NCBI RefSeq assembly: GCF_003248515.1
Contig: NZ_QFOB01000004.1
Span: 186,001 to 250,000 of the forward strand
Origin: Sphingomonas sp.
Lineage (GTDB): Bacteria; Pseudomonadota; Alphaproteobacteria; Sphingomonadales; Sphingomonadaceae
Length of the DNA: 64,000 bases
Reading direction: 5' to 3'
The notes under the pieces are model-generated. The model searched no databases, was not told the origin of the DNA, and saw only the letters and a program-made list of their open reading frames with translations. Both the position numbers and the translations under genes were made by a program. Below are positions 18,208 through 27,369 of the stretch, in pieces (positions within the stretch are counted from its first letter, which is position 1; the number at the start of each line of letters is the position of its first letter).

Positions 18208-20493
18208 ATGGAGCCAGCCCCTCTCTCGCCCGAACCGCTCTATCTGCGCGGCCTGAACGAACCGCAGCGGGAGGCCGTGCTCACCACGGAGGGGCCGGTG
18301 CTGGTGCTGGCCGGCGCGGGCACGGGCAAGACGGCGGCGCTCACGGCGCGGCTCGCGCACCTTATCGCCACGCGCCGTGCATGGCCGTCCGAGATCCTGG
18401 CCGTCACCTTCACCAACAAGGCGGCGCGAGAGATGCGCGAGCGGGTGGGCCGGATGATGGGCGATGCGGTGGAGGGCATGCCCTGGCTCGGCACTTTCCA
18501 TTCGGTGGCGGCACGGATGCTGCGCCGCCATGCCGAGCTGGTCGGGCTTCAGAGCAACTTCACGATCCTCGATACGGACGATCAGTTGCGCCTGCTGAAG
18601 CAGCTGATCGTGGCCGCCGATATCGACGAGAAACGCTGGACGGCGCGCGCGCTGGCCGGCCTGATCGATCGCTGGAAGAATCGTGGGCTCACCCCGCGCG
18701 AGATCGACGCGGCCGAAAGCGAGGCCTTCGCCAACGGACGGGGTCAGGAGCTCTACGCCGCCTATCAGGCGCGGCTGATCGCGGTGAATGCCTGCGATTT
18801 CGGCGATCTTCTGCTGCACATGCTGGTGATCCTGAAGACGCACCGCGACGTGCTGAAGCAGTATCAGGATCGCTTCCGCTACATCATGGTGGACGAATAT
18901 CAGGATACCAACGCCAGCCAGTATCTGTGGCTGCGGCTGCTGGCGCAGGAACGCAAGAATATCTGCTGCGTGGGCGATGACGATCAGAGCATCTATTCCT
19001 GGCGCGGCGCGGAGGTGGCGAACATCCTGCGCTTCGAGCGGGATTTTCCGGGTGCGAAGGTGATCCGGCTGGAGCAGAATTATCGCTCCACGCCCCATAT
19101 CCTCGGCGCGGCATCGGGCGTGATCGCCAACAATGGCGGCCGGCTCGGCAAGACGCTCTGGACGGAGACCGACACGGGCGAGAAGGTGCGCGTGATCGGC
19201 GTGTGGGATGGCCCCGAGGAAGCGCGCCGCATCGGCGAGGAGATCGAGGCCGGGCAACGCCGGGGCGAGGCGCTGGACAGGGTGGCTATCCTGGTGCGCG
19301 CCCAGTTCCAGACGCGCGAGTTCGAGGATCGCTTCATCGCGATCGGCCTGCCCTATCGCATCGTCGGCGGCTTCCGCTTTTACGAGCGCGCGGAAATCCG
19401 CGATGCCCTCGCCTATCTGCGCGTGATCGCCCAGCCGGCCGACGATCTGGCCTTCGAGCGGATCGTGAACGTGCCGAAGCGCGGCATCGGCGACAAGGCG
19501 GTGGCCAAGCTCCATCAGCTCGCCCGCGCCGAAACGCTGCCTCTCACCCACGCCGCCGCCCGCATCCTCGATACGGACGAGTTGACGCCGTCAGCCCGCC
19601 GCAGCCTGGGCAACCTGATCGGCGATATCGCGCGCTGGCGATCGAAGCTCGCGGACCTGCCCCATGCCGAGGTCGCCCGGCTGATGCTGGACGAGAGCGG
19701 CTATACGGCGATGCTCCAGGCCGAGCGTTCGACCGAGGCATCCGGCCGGCTGGAGAACCTCACCGAACTTGCCCGCGCGATGGAGGAATATGAAACGCTG
19801 GGCGCCTTCCTCGAACATGTCTCGCTCGTCATGGACAATGACGCCAATGCCGACGAGGCGAAGGTTACGATCATGACGATCCACGCCGCCAAGGGGTTGG
19901 AGTTCGACACCGTCTTCCTCGCCGGCTGGGAGGAAGGCGTCTTCCCTTCGCAGCGCGCGCTGGACGAAGGCGGCAATGCAAGCCTCGAGGAGGAACGTCG
20001 CCTCGCCTACGTCGCGATCACGCGCGCGCGCAGGCGGGCGACGATCCTGCATGCCGCCAATCGCCGGATCTATGGCCAGTGGACCTCCTCCATCCCCTCG
20101 CGCTTCGTGAACGAGCTTCCGCCCGAGCATGTCGAGAGCGAGACGACCATGTCGGGCGGGGAATCGCTGTGGCGCGCGCAATGGAGCGAGCAGGGAGATC
20201 CCTTCGCCCATGTCGCGCGCGAACGGCCCCAGCACGCTGCGACGCGCGGCCCCGGCTGGCAGCGCGCCTCAACCCGGCAACTGGATATGACGCCGGTGAA
20301 GCTGGCCGAAGTGAAGGCCAGCGCGGCCAGCTTCGCCGCCAAGCCCCGCGACGATATCGCGCTGGGCGTCCGCGTCTTCCACACCAAATTCGGCTATGGC
20401 GCGGTCGCGGCGATCGAGGGCAACAAGCTGGAGATCGATTTTGAACATGCCGGCCGCAAGCGCGTGCTCGACAGTTTCGTCACGGTGGGCTGA
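18208..20493 (+). CDS. uvrD: UvrD/PcrA-type superfamily 1 DNA helicase
   Basis: A 761-residue ATP-dependent 3'-5' helicase for excision and mismatch repair and for removing recombinases. Motifs: Q-motif LNEPQREAV, Walker A GAGTGKT (near residue 33), motif Ia VTFTNKAAREM, motif II VDEYQDTN, motif III GDDDQSIYSWRGA, motif IV LEQNYRST, motif V TIHAAKGLEFD and motif VI VAITRAR. The C-terminal Tudor-like end (VFHTKFGYGAV) is the PcrA/UvrD RNA-polymerase-binding fold. ATG 18208 is chosen because the family begins at MEPAP...LNEPQ; the longer frame from 18103 adds non-homologous residues. Confidence 0.93.
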   Translation: MEPAPLSPEPLYLRGLNEPQREAVLTTEGPVLVLAGAGTGKTAALTARLAHLIATRRAWPSEILAVTFTNKAAREMRERVGRMMGDAVEGMPWLGTFHSVAARMLRRHAELVGLQSNFTILDTDDQLRLLKQLIVAADIDEKRWTARALAGLIDRWKNRGLTPREIDAAESEAFANGRGQELYAAYQARLIAVNACDFGDLLLHMLVILKTHRDVLKQYQDRFRYIMVDEYQDTNASQYLWLRLLAQERKNICCVGDDDQSIYSWRGAEVANILRFERDFPGAKVIRLEQNYRSTPHILGAASGVIANNGGRLGKTLWTETDTGEKVRVIGVWDGPEEARRIGEEIEAGQRRGEALDRVAILVRAQFQTREFEDRFIAIGLPYRIVGGFRFYERAEIRDALAYLRVIAQPADDLAFERIVNVPKRGIGDKAVAKLHQLARAETLPLTHAAARILDTDELTPSARRSLGNLIGDIARWRSKLADLPHAEVARLMLDESGYTAMLQAERSTEASGRLENLTELARAMEEYETLGAFLEHVSLVMDNDANADEAKVTIMTIHAAKGLEFDTVFLAGWEEGVFPSQRALDEGGNASLEEERRLAYVAITRARRRATILHAANRRIYGQWTSSIPSRFVNELPPEHVESETTMSGGESLWRAQWSEQGDPFAHVARERPQHAATRGPGWQRASTRQLDMTPVKLAEVKASAASFAAKPRDDIALGVRVFHTKFGYGAVAAIEGNKLEIDFEHAGRKRVLDSFVTVG

Positions 20494-20549
20494 CGGCGGC
20501 GAGCGCGAAGCCACCGTCACGCCATGCCTCCAGGGAAGGCGCGATGCCG

Positions 20550-21806
20550 TCAGGCGGCAGCCCTGCCCGCCCCCGTCAGTTGATCGCGCAGACTCTCCCA
20601 GCCCAGCAGTCCCCAAGCATCGGGCTGTTCTTCCGAGACGATCTGGTCGTCCGCGAAGCTGTTCGAGATGATCGCGTCCTGCGGCGTCGCCATCATCGCC
20701 ATATCCGTGGTGGAATAGAAAGCGCGCACGCGCGGCGCCTGTGCGCGGCGGCCGGGATCCAGCACCACGCCCAGCCGGTTCGATCGCAGGCGCACGAGCA
20801 TGCCTGCGGGAAAGACGAGGATGCTCTGCATGAAGCGGAACAGCAGATCGCGATCGAAATGGCCGTCCCAGCTGGCCATCGCGCTGATCGCCTCCACGGT
20901 CGACCAGGCCTCCTTATAGGCGCGGTTGGAGGTGAGCGCGTCATAGACATCGCAGATCGCCCCCATGCGGGAGGCGAGCGTGATCGCCTCGCCGGAAAGG
21001 CCATGGGGATAGCCTGTCCCGTCCATCTTCTCATGATGATGGAGGCAGACCTCGAAGGCGAGATCGGGAACCTTGTCCCCGTCAGCCAGCAGGCCACAGC
21101 CCTTCTCCGGATGGCCACGGATCAGTTCGAATTCGGCCTCGTCCAGCCGGCCGGGCTTGTCGAGCACGGCCTGCGGCACCGCCATCTTGCCGATGTCGTG
21201 CAGCAACCCGGCCATGCCCAGATCGCGGACCATCTGCTCCTCCAGCCCGATCTCGCGGGCGAGGTTGATCATCAGCGCGCAGACAGCGACCGAGTGGAGA
21301 TAGGTATATTCATGCTTGGACTTGAGACGCGTCACGCCGATCAGCGCATGGGGATTGCGCAGTACCGAGGCGGAAATCTCCTCGACGACGGCGATCACCT
21401 CCGCCGACTGGAAGGCGCGGCCGAGGCGCGCGCCATCGAGGATATGCTTCATCGCCTTCTTCGAGCGGTTCATCACCCGCGTCGCCATCGCGCGATCGTC
21501 GGCCGGGCCGCTCTTCGCCGGCGATGCGCCACGCGCGAGGACGCGAGCGGCCGGACGAAGATTTTCGCGCGCTTCCGGGCGCATATCGGGGATGGGCCGG
21601 GTCTCGTCCTCCGGACCGACGCCCTTTTCGTCATCGATGATGACGGCGGGGATATCCGCGGCGCGGATCTTCGCGACATCGGCCGCGGTGGAAACCAGGA
21701 AGCGCGATCGCCAGAAGGGATGGTGGATCCACGAGCCTTCGAAGCCCTGAATATACATGCCGACGCGCACCTGTTCCGGCTTGATGCGACGAAGCACGCG
21801 ACCCAT
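20550..21806 (-). CDS. HD-GYP cyclic-di-GMP phosphodiesterase
   Basis: A 418-residue protein. The N-terminus (VLRRIKPEQVRVGMYIQGF, with FEGSWIHHPFWRSRF) is the DUF3391 domain often found before HD-GYP. The HD-GYP domain has His203-Asp204 in LLHDIGK, HHHEKMDGTGYP with GYP at 265-267, and ICDVYDALTSNR, so it should hydrolyse c-di-GMP. The C-terminal 100 residues are of unknown role. No membrane segment. It is convergent with the helicase. With the two GGDEF-EAL proteins it makes three c-di-GMP genes in 36 kb. Confidence 0.9.
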   Translation of the reverse strand: MGRVLRRIKPEQVRVGMYIQGFEGSWIHHPFWRSRFLVSTAADVAKIRAADIPAVIIDDEKGVGPEDETRPIPDMRPEARENLRPAARVLARGASPAKSGPADDRAMATRVMNRSKKAMKHILDGARLGRAFQSAEVIAVVEEISASVLRNPHALIGVTRLKSKHEYTYLHSVAVCALMINLAREIGLEEQMVRDLGMAGLLHDIGKMAVPQAVLDKPGRLDEAEFELIRGHPEKGCGLLADGDKVPDLAFEVCLHHHEKMDGTGYPHGLSGEAITLASRMGAICDVYDALTSNRAYKEAWSTVEAISAMASWDGHFDRDLLFRFMQSILVFPAGMLVRLRSNRLGVVLDPGRRAQAPRVRAFYSTTDMAMMATPQDAIISNSFADDQIVSEEQPDAWGLLGWESLRDQLTGAGRAAA

Positions 21807-21900
21807 ACCCTTTCCGGCAGCCGATACGGGCCCCCCGTGAAAGGCAGCTAGCGGGCGAGGCTCAACGGCAGGTAAACGGCGGCCTGCCCCCGCAAAAAAC

Positions 21901-22329
21901 TTATCGCCCGGAAATACGGGCCACTTCGCGCGCCACGAGCCGCTCGACCATCTCCGGCAGATGCGCGTCCAGCCAATCCTTCAGCATCGGGCGCAGCATC
22001 TCGCGCACGAGTCCATCCATCGTGTTCGCATCGGCGTTCGGATCGATGCTCAGGCCCGAAAGCGCCGCCAGCGCGCGCTGGCTGGCCGCCTGGGTCTGCT
22101 TTGACAGCAGCATGGCGGGCTCCGGCACGGACGGAAGCGGCTGCGGTTCGACGGGCTCGGCAGGCCCGGCGGCGGCAGGCTCGCCAAGCTCCAGCACATC
22201 CTCTTCCGGATCGGCATCGGATGCGATCGGCGCCGGCCCGCCGATCGGCGTATCATCCGTGATGATGCGCCGGATCGAGGCGAGAATCTCGTCCATCGGC
22301 GGCGTGTTCATGTTCGCAGTCTCGGCCAT
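21901..22329 (-). CDS. DUF2497/PopZ-like protein
   Basis: A 142-residue protein. The N-terminal conserved block MDEILASIRRIITDD and the C-terminal helical block LKDWLDAHLPEMVERLVAREV, joined by a Pro/Ala/Glu-rich disordered linker, are the hallmark of alphaproteobacterial PopZ-like proteins. PopZ forms a polar matrix that anchors the chromosome and signalling proteins. The gene sits 14 bases downstream of tolC and in the same direction, matching the conserved pcm-tolC-DUF2497 order seen in alphaproteobacteria. Role inferred from family. Confidence 0.75.
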   Translation of the reverse strand: MAETANMNTPPMDEILASIRRIITDDTPIGGPAPIASDADPEEDVLELGEPAAAGPAEPVEPQPLPSVPEPAMLLSKQTQAASQRALAALSGLSIDPNADANTMDGLVREMLRPMLKDWLDAHLPEMVERLVAREVARISGR

Positions 22330-22343
22330 CGGCCCAATATCGC

Positions 22344-23924
22344 CTACTGCGGCGGCCGTGTCACGTTCGCCGGGTTGGGCACGGCAGCCCCGGCCGGGGC
22401 GGGCATCGCGGCTACAGAACCATCCGTCCCGAGAAGAGGATCGGGCGTCAGCGGCTGCACGTCCGCATCCTGCGGGGTCTCTCCGGTCGTATGGACCGAC
22501 GTGGAGTGATATTTGCCGTTATCGCTCCAGTCGCCAAAGCGATTGCGGACCCGCGTGTAATTGGCGACCGGATCATAGAGGGCGGCGCCCCCATCCAGAT
22601 TCAGCACATCGGCCTGAGCCTGGCCCATGGCGTTCAGCAGCGCGAAGCCGGCCACATATTGATCGCGCTGGGCCGTCACCAGCGCCACCTGAGCGTTCAG
22701 ATATTCCTGCTCGGCGTTCAGCACTTCAATCACGGTGCGCGTGCCGGCGGTATTTTCAGCCCGGGCTCCCTCCAGGGCCAGCCGGTTGGCGGATACGGCC
22801 TGCTGATTGCCCTTGATCGCCTCGCCTGCGGCCAGGAAATTGGCATAAGCGGCGCGCGTGGTGGCGATCACGCGGCGCTCCACATCGATCCCCTGCTCCA
22901 GCGCCGCATTTTCCAGCGCCTGCGCCTGGCGGACGCGCGCCGAGACGCTGCCGCCCTGATAGAGCGGGATCGTCATGGAAAGGCCGATGCGATTCTGCCC
23001 GACCGTCTGATCGAACAGATAATTCTGCTCCTTGGACTGCCCGGCAGACTGGGCACGCGTATTCAGATAGTCGCTATAGCTGGTGCCGCCGGTCACCGAG
23101 AAGACCGGCAGACGCGCGGCGGTCGCGGTGCGCACGTCATAGCCCGCCGCCTGCGTGGAGGCGGTGACGGAGGCGATGCTGGGCGCATTGGAAAGCGCGA
23201 TCTGCACCGCTTCGTCCGCCGTGGCGGGAAGCTTGGGAAGCGGCGGCGGCTGATCCAGCTTTTCCGGCCACTTGCCGATCACCTGACGATAGGTTTCCCG
23301 GCTTCCCGTGAGATTGCCCTGCGCGGTGGCGAGCTGGCTGCGCGCGATCGCCAGACGCGCCTCGGACTGGGCCACGTCCGTACGGGTCAGATCGCCCACC
23401 TGAAAGCGATCGCGGCTGGCGCGCAGATTGGTTTCCAGAACGCGCACGTTCGACGCATTCAGCTCCACCACCGATTGATCGCGAATCACGTTCATGTAGG
23501 CGCTGACCGCCTGCGTGAAGAGATTACCCTCCGATGTGCGCAGATCGGCGCGGCCGGCGATCACGCGCGCTTCCGCCGCGTTGATCGCATTACGGACGCG
23601 GCCGCCCTGAAAGACCGGGTAGGAAAGATTGACGCCCCCCGTCAGCACGCGGCCGCCATTCTGGAAGGTCGTGAGCCCATCGGTGCTCTGCGTCACACCG
23701 AGCGTACCGCTCACCTGCACGCGGGAGTTGGCCTTGGCGATCGGCACGCCCTCGTCAATGCTGCGCAGCTGCGCACGGGCTCCCGCCAGCACCGGGCTGG
23801 TGCCATAGGCCTGCACAAGCGCATCCTTCAGCGTATCCGCTGCGGCGGGCGCTGCGCAAAGGGCCGCCCCCGCAACCCCCGTCAGCCATGCACGTCCTTT
23901 CAAGTTGCCCCCCCCGGTCAACAT
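22344..23924 (-). CDS. tolC: TolC-family outer-membrane efflux protein
   Basis: A 526-residue outer-membrane duct protein for tripartite efflux and type I secretion. It has a signal peptide (AWLTGVAGAALCAAPAAA, cleaved before DTLKDAL), and two OEP repeats with the usual features: RPAVRALEERV-like heptads, VGDLTRTDVAQSEARL and AGTRTVIEVLNAEQEYLNA. The C-terminal Asp/Pro-rich extension of about 65 residues exceeds the core TolC fold. The start ATG overlaps the pcm-like stop by one base (TGATG), so the two are coupled. Its partner pump is not in the window. Confidence 0.9.
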   Translation of the reverse strand: MLTGGGNLKGRAWLTGVAGAALCAAPAAADTLKDALVQAYGTSPVLAGARAQLRSIDEGVPIAKANSRVQVSGTLGVTQSTDGLTTFQNGGRVLTGGVNLSYPVFQGGRVRNAINAAEARVIAGRADLRTSEGNLFTQAVSAYMNVIRDQSVVELNASNVRVLETNLRASRDRFQVGDLTRTDVAQSEARLAIARSQLATAQGNLTGSRETYRQVIGKWPEKLDQPPPLPKLPATADEAVQIALSNAPSIASVTASTQAAGYDVRTATAARLPVFSVTGGTSYSDYLNTRAQSAGQSKEQNYLFDQTVGQNRIGLSMTIPLYQGGSVSARVRQAQALENAALEQGIDVERRVIATTRAAYANFLAAGEAIKGNQQAVSANRLALEGARAENTAGTRTVIEVLNAEQEYLNAQVALVTAQRDQYVAGFALLNAMGQAQADVLNLDGGAALYDPVANYTRVRNRFGDWSDNGKYHSTSVHTTGETPQDADVQPLTPDPLLGTDGSVAAMPAPAGAAVPNPANVTRPPQ

Positions 23925-24571
23925 CAGAAGCGGAATCCCTCCGCCACGGCGAAGCCCGGCAGGATCGGCGCCTCGACCTCGACGAACGGCGAGATGCCGA
24001 AGCTGCCGGCCACGCGACGGCCGATCGCCAGCCGCGTGACGCCATTCTGCACGAGGGCCACGGCGATGCGGCCACCATCGGCAAGCTGATCGATGATCGC
24101 CTGAGGAATATTTTCCACCGCGCCATCGAACAGGATCACGTCATAGGGCGCCGCGGCGGCCCAGCCGGCCGCAAGCGGCCCGGAAACCTGCGTGACGGAC
24201 GCGGGCAGCTCGGATGCGCCGATGGCGACGAGCGAGGCATCTTCCTCCAGCGCCACCACGCTGGCCGCCAGCCGCGCCAGAACGGCGGCGGCATAGCCGC
24301 TGCCGGAACCGATCACGAGCGCGCGATCCTGCGGGCGAACCCGCGCTTCCGTCAGGAGCCGTCCCAGAACCATCGGCTCCGGCAGGGAGCGGCCTTCACC
24401 CAGCGGCTGCGGGATATCGAGATAAGCGAGGCCCGCCCGATCGGCCGTCACGAAGCGCTCACGCGGCACGAGGCTCATCGCCTCGACCACGCGAGGATCG
24501 TTCACTGCGGTGGTGCGCAGCTGGCTCGCCACCATCGCCTTCCTCAGTTCCGCGAAATTATGCTGGCCCAC
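23924..24571 (-). CDS. Protein-L-isoaspartate O-methyltransferase-family protein
   Basis: A 215-residue SAM-dependent methyltransferase. The SAM-binding motif ALVIGSGSGYAAAVLA is clear and the N-terminus MVASQLRTTAVNDPRVVEAM with VPRERFV matches Pcm. The usual GQTIS substrate motif reads GRSLPEP here, so the isoaspartate-binding site has diverged and activity is uncertain. This variant is frequently found directly upstream of tolC in alphaproteobacteria, as here (TGATG overlap). The start is a GTG. A 6-bp-arm palindrome lies about 32 bases upstream (24603-24622). Confidence 0.75.
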   Translation of the reverse strand: MGQHNFAELRKAMVASQLRTTAVNDPRVVEAMSLVPRERFVTADRAGLAYLDIPQPLGEGRSLPEPMVLGRLLTEARVRPQDRALVIGSGSGYAAAVLARLAASVVALEEDASLVAIGASELPASVTQVSGPLAAGWAAAAPYDVILFDGAVENIPQAIIDQLADGGRIAVALVQNGVTRLAIGRRVAGSFGISPFVEVEAPILPGFAVAEGFRF

Positions 24572-24602
24572 GTCTCGATATCCCTCAAGGTGTTTTAGCG
24601 AT

Positions 24603-24622
24603 ACAACACACTAAGTTGTTGT
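24603..24622. promoter_or_regulatory. Inverted repeat ACAACA-N8-TGTTGT, candidate operator
   Basis: ACAACA (24603-24608) and TGTTGT (24617-24622) flank eight bases, about 32 bases before the GTG start of the pcm-like gene that leads the tolC operon. The size and symmetry fit a MarR or TetR operator. No local regulator gene is present, so this is weak evidence. Confidence 0.25.
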
Positions 24623-24843
24623 GCAATGCCATATCGCGCCCGGCCGGGGCCGCCAAGCGCGCGCAGGATGCAGGCCCACCTTCCCGCCCAGAAAGACGGT
24701 ATCAGGTGGCAACACGATCCCGCGCGGCGGAAAACGTTACGCATCGCGACATTTCTTCTTGGTTAACGGCCGGGCAAGGTCAACGATCCTGCGGCGCGCG
24801 GGCGGCGCTATGCGCCGGACATGCGATGACCTACCAATCGGGC

Positions 24844-26169
24844 ATGAATGGTCTTCTCCCCCCGGCCGAACTGCGCGCGCGTTTCGCGGCCGCACTATCG
24901 GACATGTATCGCGCCGAAGTGCCCCAATATGGCGCCCTCCTCGCGCTGGTGAAGGACGTGAACCGGGAGACGATCGCGGCCGATCCCGCGCTGGCGGACG
25001 CTCTTCTCGCAAGCGGCGAATTCGGCCGGATCGATCAGGAACGCCATGGTGCCATCCGCCTGGGCACCGCCGCGGAATTGGCGGCCGTGGCGCGTGCCTT
25101 CCGCCTGATGGGGATGCGCCCGGTCAGCTATTATGATCTCGCCACGGCCGGCGTGCCCGTCCACTCGACCGCATTCCGACCCGTTGAGGCGGAAGAACTC
25201 GCCGCGAGCCCGTTCCGGGTCTTCACCTCGCTGTTGCGGCTCGAACTGATCGACGATGCGGGTCTGCGCGCCGAGGCCGCCGAGATTCTCGGCCGGCGCC
25301 AGATCATCAATGAAGAGGCGCTCTCCCTGCTGGCCGAGGGCGAGGCGGCGAGCGGCCTCGACGAGCGGGAAGCCGGGCGATTCGTGACGGCCCTGCTGGA
25401 AACGTTCCGCTGGCATCAGCGCGCGACGATCACGGAGGAATGCTATGCGCGCCTGCTCGCCAGCCATCGGCTTACCGCAGACGTGGTGAGCTTTCCCGGC
25501 CCGCACATCAACCATCTGACTCCCCGCACGCTGGACATCGATGCGGCTCATGCACGGATGGCCGCGCTCGGCTTCGGGCCGAAGGACGAGATTGAGGGGC
25601 CGCCCGCGCGGGCCTGCCCGATATTGCTGCGGCAGACGAGCTTCAGGGCGCTGAGCGAAAAGGTCCATTTCCCGGGCGGAGCCAGCGGGGCGCAGGGCAG
25701 CCATACCGCGCGATTCGGAGAGATCGAGCAGCGCGGCGCGGCCCTTACGCGTGAGGGGAGGATCCGGTACGATCGATGGATCGCGGGCGGCGGCGACCTC
25801 GACCTGCCCGACGATGGCGAGGAATTGCGCCGCCAGCGCCTCGCCTTTTTCCGCTATCAGCCGAGCGATGCCCGTCCGCGCGAGCGCCGGGGGGAAAGTC
25901 TGGAAGAGCTGATCGCGGACGGCGCCGTGATTGCCACGCCGATCACCTATGAAGATTTTCTGCCGGTGAGCGCCGCCGGCATCTTCCGCTCCAATCTGGG
26001 CGATGAGGCACGCGGCGGCTATGCCGCCACCGGTTCGCGCGCCGAATTCGAACAGGCCCTGGGCGAGCCCACGCTGGACGAATTCACGCTCTATGCCGGT
26101 GCCCAGGCCGATTCGCTGCGCGCGCTCGAGCGCGCGTTCGGCTGGCCGGAGGGGAGCGCCGCCACCTGA
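24844..26169 (+). CDS. hglS: 2-oxoadipate dioxygenase/decarboxylase (HglS/DUF1338 family)
   Basis: A 441-residue Fe(II)-dependent enzyme. It should convert 2-oxoadipate with O2 to D-2-hydroxyglutarate, the last committed step of the D-lysine/aminoadipate catabolic route. RIDQERHGAIRLGT carries a His-Arg pair (His68, Arg72) in the position of the metal ligand and substrate Arg known in the Pseudomonas putida enzyme; PHINHLTPRTLDID supplies a second His. The start is ATG 24844 (MNGLLPP) or 24826 (MTYQSG); either gives the same core. It is alone, with no lysine-degradation neighbours, so its in vivo role is inferred. Confidence 0.85.
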   Translation: MNGLLPPAELRARFAAALSDMYRAEVPQYGALLALVKDVNRETIAADPALADALLASGEFGRIDQERHGAIRLGTAAELAAVARAFRLMGMRPVSYYDLATAGVPVHSTAFRPVEAEELAASPFRVFTSLLRLELIDDAGLRAEAAEILGRRQIINEEALSLLAEGEAASGLDEREAGRFVTALLETFRWHQRATITEECYARLLASHRLTADVVSFPGPHINHLTPRTLDIDAAHARMAALGFGPKDEIEGPPARACPILLRQTSFRALSEKVHFPGGASGAQGSHTARFGEIEQRGAALTREGRIRYDRWIAGGGDLDLPDDGEELRRQRLAFFRYQPSDARPRERRGESLEELIADGAVIATPITYEDFLPVSAAGIFRSNLGDEARGGYAATGSRAEFEQALGEPTLDEFTLYAGAQADSLRALERAFGWPEGSAAT

Positions 26170-26266
26170 GAGCGGGCCGCACATGGCGTCTTTCAGGCAA
26201 TTCCGGAAAAGGCGCACGCCCCGATCGCGGGCATGCAAAGTGGACGGGATCGAAAGAGGCGGAACA

Positions 26267-26297
26267 AAGAAAAAGGGGCGGCCCAACGGACCGCCCC
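26267..26297 (-). terminator. Rho-independent terminator of tonB-exb operon
   Basis: GGGGCGG (26275-26281) pairs with CCGCCCC (26291-26297). Read on the minus strand, the stem is followed by TTTTTCTTTG, a proper T-run. It sits about 30-60 bases after the exbD stop. Confidence 0.8.
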
Positions 26298-26325
26298 ATT
26301 CATCACGCCGAAAAGTGACCCCAGA

Positions 26326-26757
26326 TCACTCGTAGCCGGCGTAACGTTCGTTGCCCACGAAACCCATCTTCGTGACGTTCGCGCGCTTGGTCACGGCGAG
26401 CACCTCATCGACGACCTCATAGCGGGCCTGCGGATCCGGCTCGAGATGAAGTTCCGGGATCGGATTCATCTGCTGGGTCTGATCCAGATACTGGCGCAGC
26501 ACCGTCAGATCGATCGGCGAACCGTTCCAGTAGATCTTGCCGGCGGAATCGACCGTCACGCGATTCTTCACCGGAAGGATCGGCGGCGGCGGCGTGTTCG
26601 GCTGGTTCTGCGGCAGATCCAGCTTCACGGCGTGCGTCTGCACCGGGATGGTGATGATGAACATGATGAGGAGCACCAGCATGACGTCGATGAGCGGCGT
26701 CGTGTTGATGTCCATCATGGGCTCGCCTTCGGCGGTGCCGCCCGAACTCATGGCCAT
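26326..26757 (-). CDS. exbD: ExbD/TolR-family biopolymer transport protein (second copy)
   Basis: A 143-residue single-pass inner-membrane protein with periplasmic domain. The N-terminal INTTPLIDVMLVLLIMF is the transmembrane helix with the critical Asp that conducts protons with ExbB. Followed by a Pro-linker and the C-terminal ExbD fold (QMNPIPELHLEPDP). It closely resembles the neighbouring exbD in the first 50 residues and differs in the periplasmic part. It is the last gene of the tonB-exbB-exbD-exbD operon, 32 bases after exbD1. Confidence 0.92.
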   Translation of the reverse strand: MAMSSGGTAEGEPMMDINTTPLIDVMLVLLIMFIITIPVQTHAVKLDLPQNQPNTPPPPILPVKNRVTVDSAGKIYWNGSPIDLTVLRQYLDQTQQMNPIPELHLEPDPQARYEVVDEVLAVTKRANVTKMGFVGNERYAGYE

Positions 26758-26789
26758 GAAAAATTACTCCTTCGGAGGCTGGCGCGAGA

Positions 26790-27272
26790 TCAACGCTCGG
26801 CGTGGTAGGCGCCGGGCTCCGGCTGCGAGATGAAGCCGACGCGGGCGAAACCGGCACGGGCGACGTTTGTCATCGCACCACCGACGCAACGCCAGGGCGT
26901 GTCAACGTCAGCACGGATATGCACCTCGGGAAGCTCGAGGCCGGGAGCCGTCGGGCCACCCTGCTTGTCGATCTCCGCCTTCAGCTTCGCGACCGAACGA
27001 TCGAGAAGGTCCTGCGGCTTGACCCGCGTCTGACCCCAGTAAACCTCGCACGAACCACCGGGGCCACCCCGGATGGAAAGAACGACATTCTCGGGCTTGC
27101 TCGTCGTCGGTTCGTACACGACCTTCGGGAGCTTCACGGGAACGGTCTGGATCACGACCGGGACCGTGATGAGGAAGATGATGAGCAGAACCAACATGAC
27201 GTCCACCAGCGGCGTCGTGTTGATGTCCGACATCGGGGCATCGGCTTCGGCGGGGCCGGCACTCATGGCCAT
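26790..27272 (-). CDS. exbD: ExbD/TolR-family biopolymer transport protein (first copy)
   Basis: A 160-residue ExbD protein. The transmembrane segment INTTPLVDVMLVLLIIF carries the conserved Asp. Its periplasmic part (EVHIRADVDTPWRCVGG) differs from the second copy and has two Cys (SCEVYWGQT and WRCVGG) that could pair. Tandem exbD genes after exbB are usual in Xanthomonas, Caulobacter and sphingomonads, where one copy is needed only for certain substrates. It powers TonB by proton flow. Confidence 0.92.
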   Translation of the reverse strand: MAMSAGPAEADAPMSDINTTPLVDVMLVLLIIFLITVPVVIQTVPVKLPKVVYEPTTSKPENVVLSIRGGPGGSCEVYWGQTRVKPQDLLDRSVAKLKAEIDKQGGPTAPGLELPEVHIRADVDTPWRCVGGAMTNVARAGFARVGFISQPEPGAYHAER

Positions 27273-27369
27273 GGGCTGGCGTGTCCTGTTCTAGCTTCGG
27301 GCGGACCCGCAAAAGCGCGGGCTCGCAATATGGAACCGGCGGGACCCGAAAGCCCCGCCGAACCCGGTC

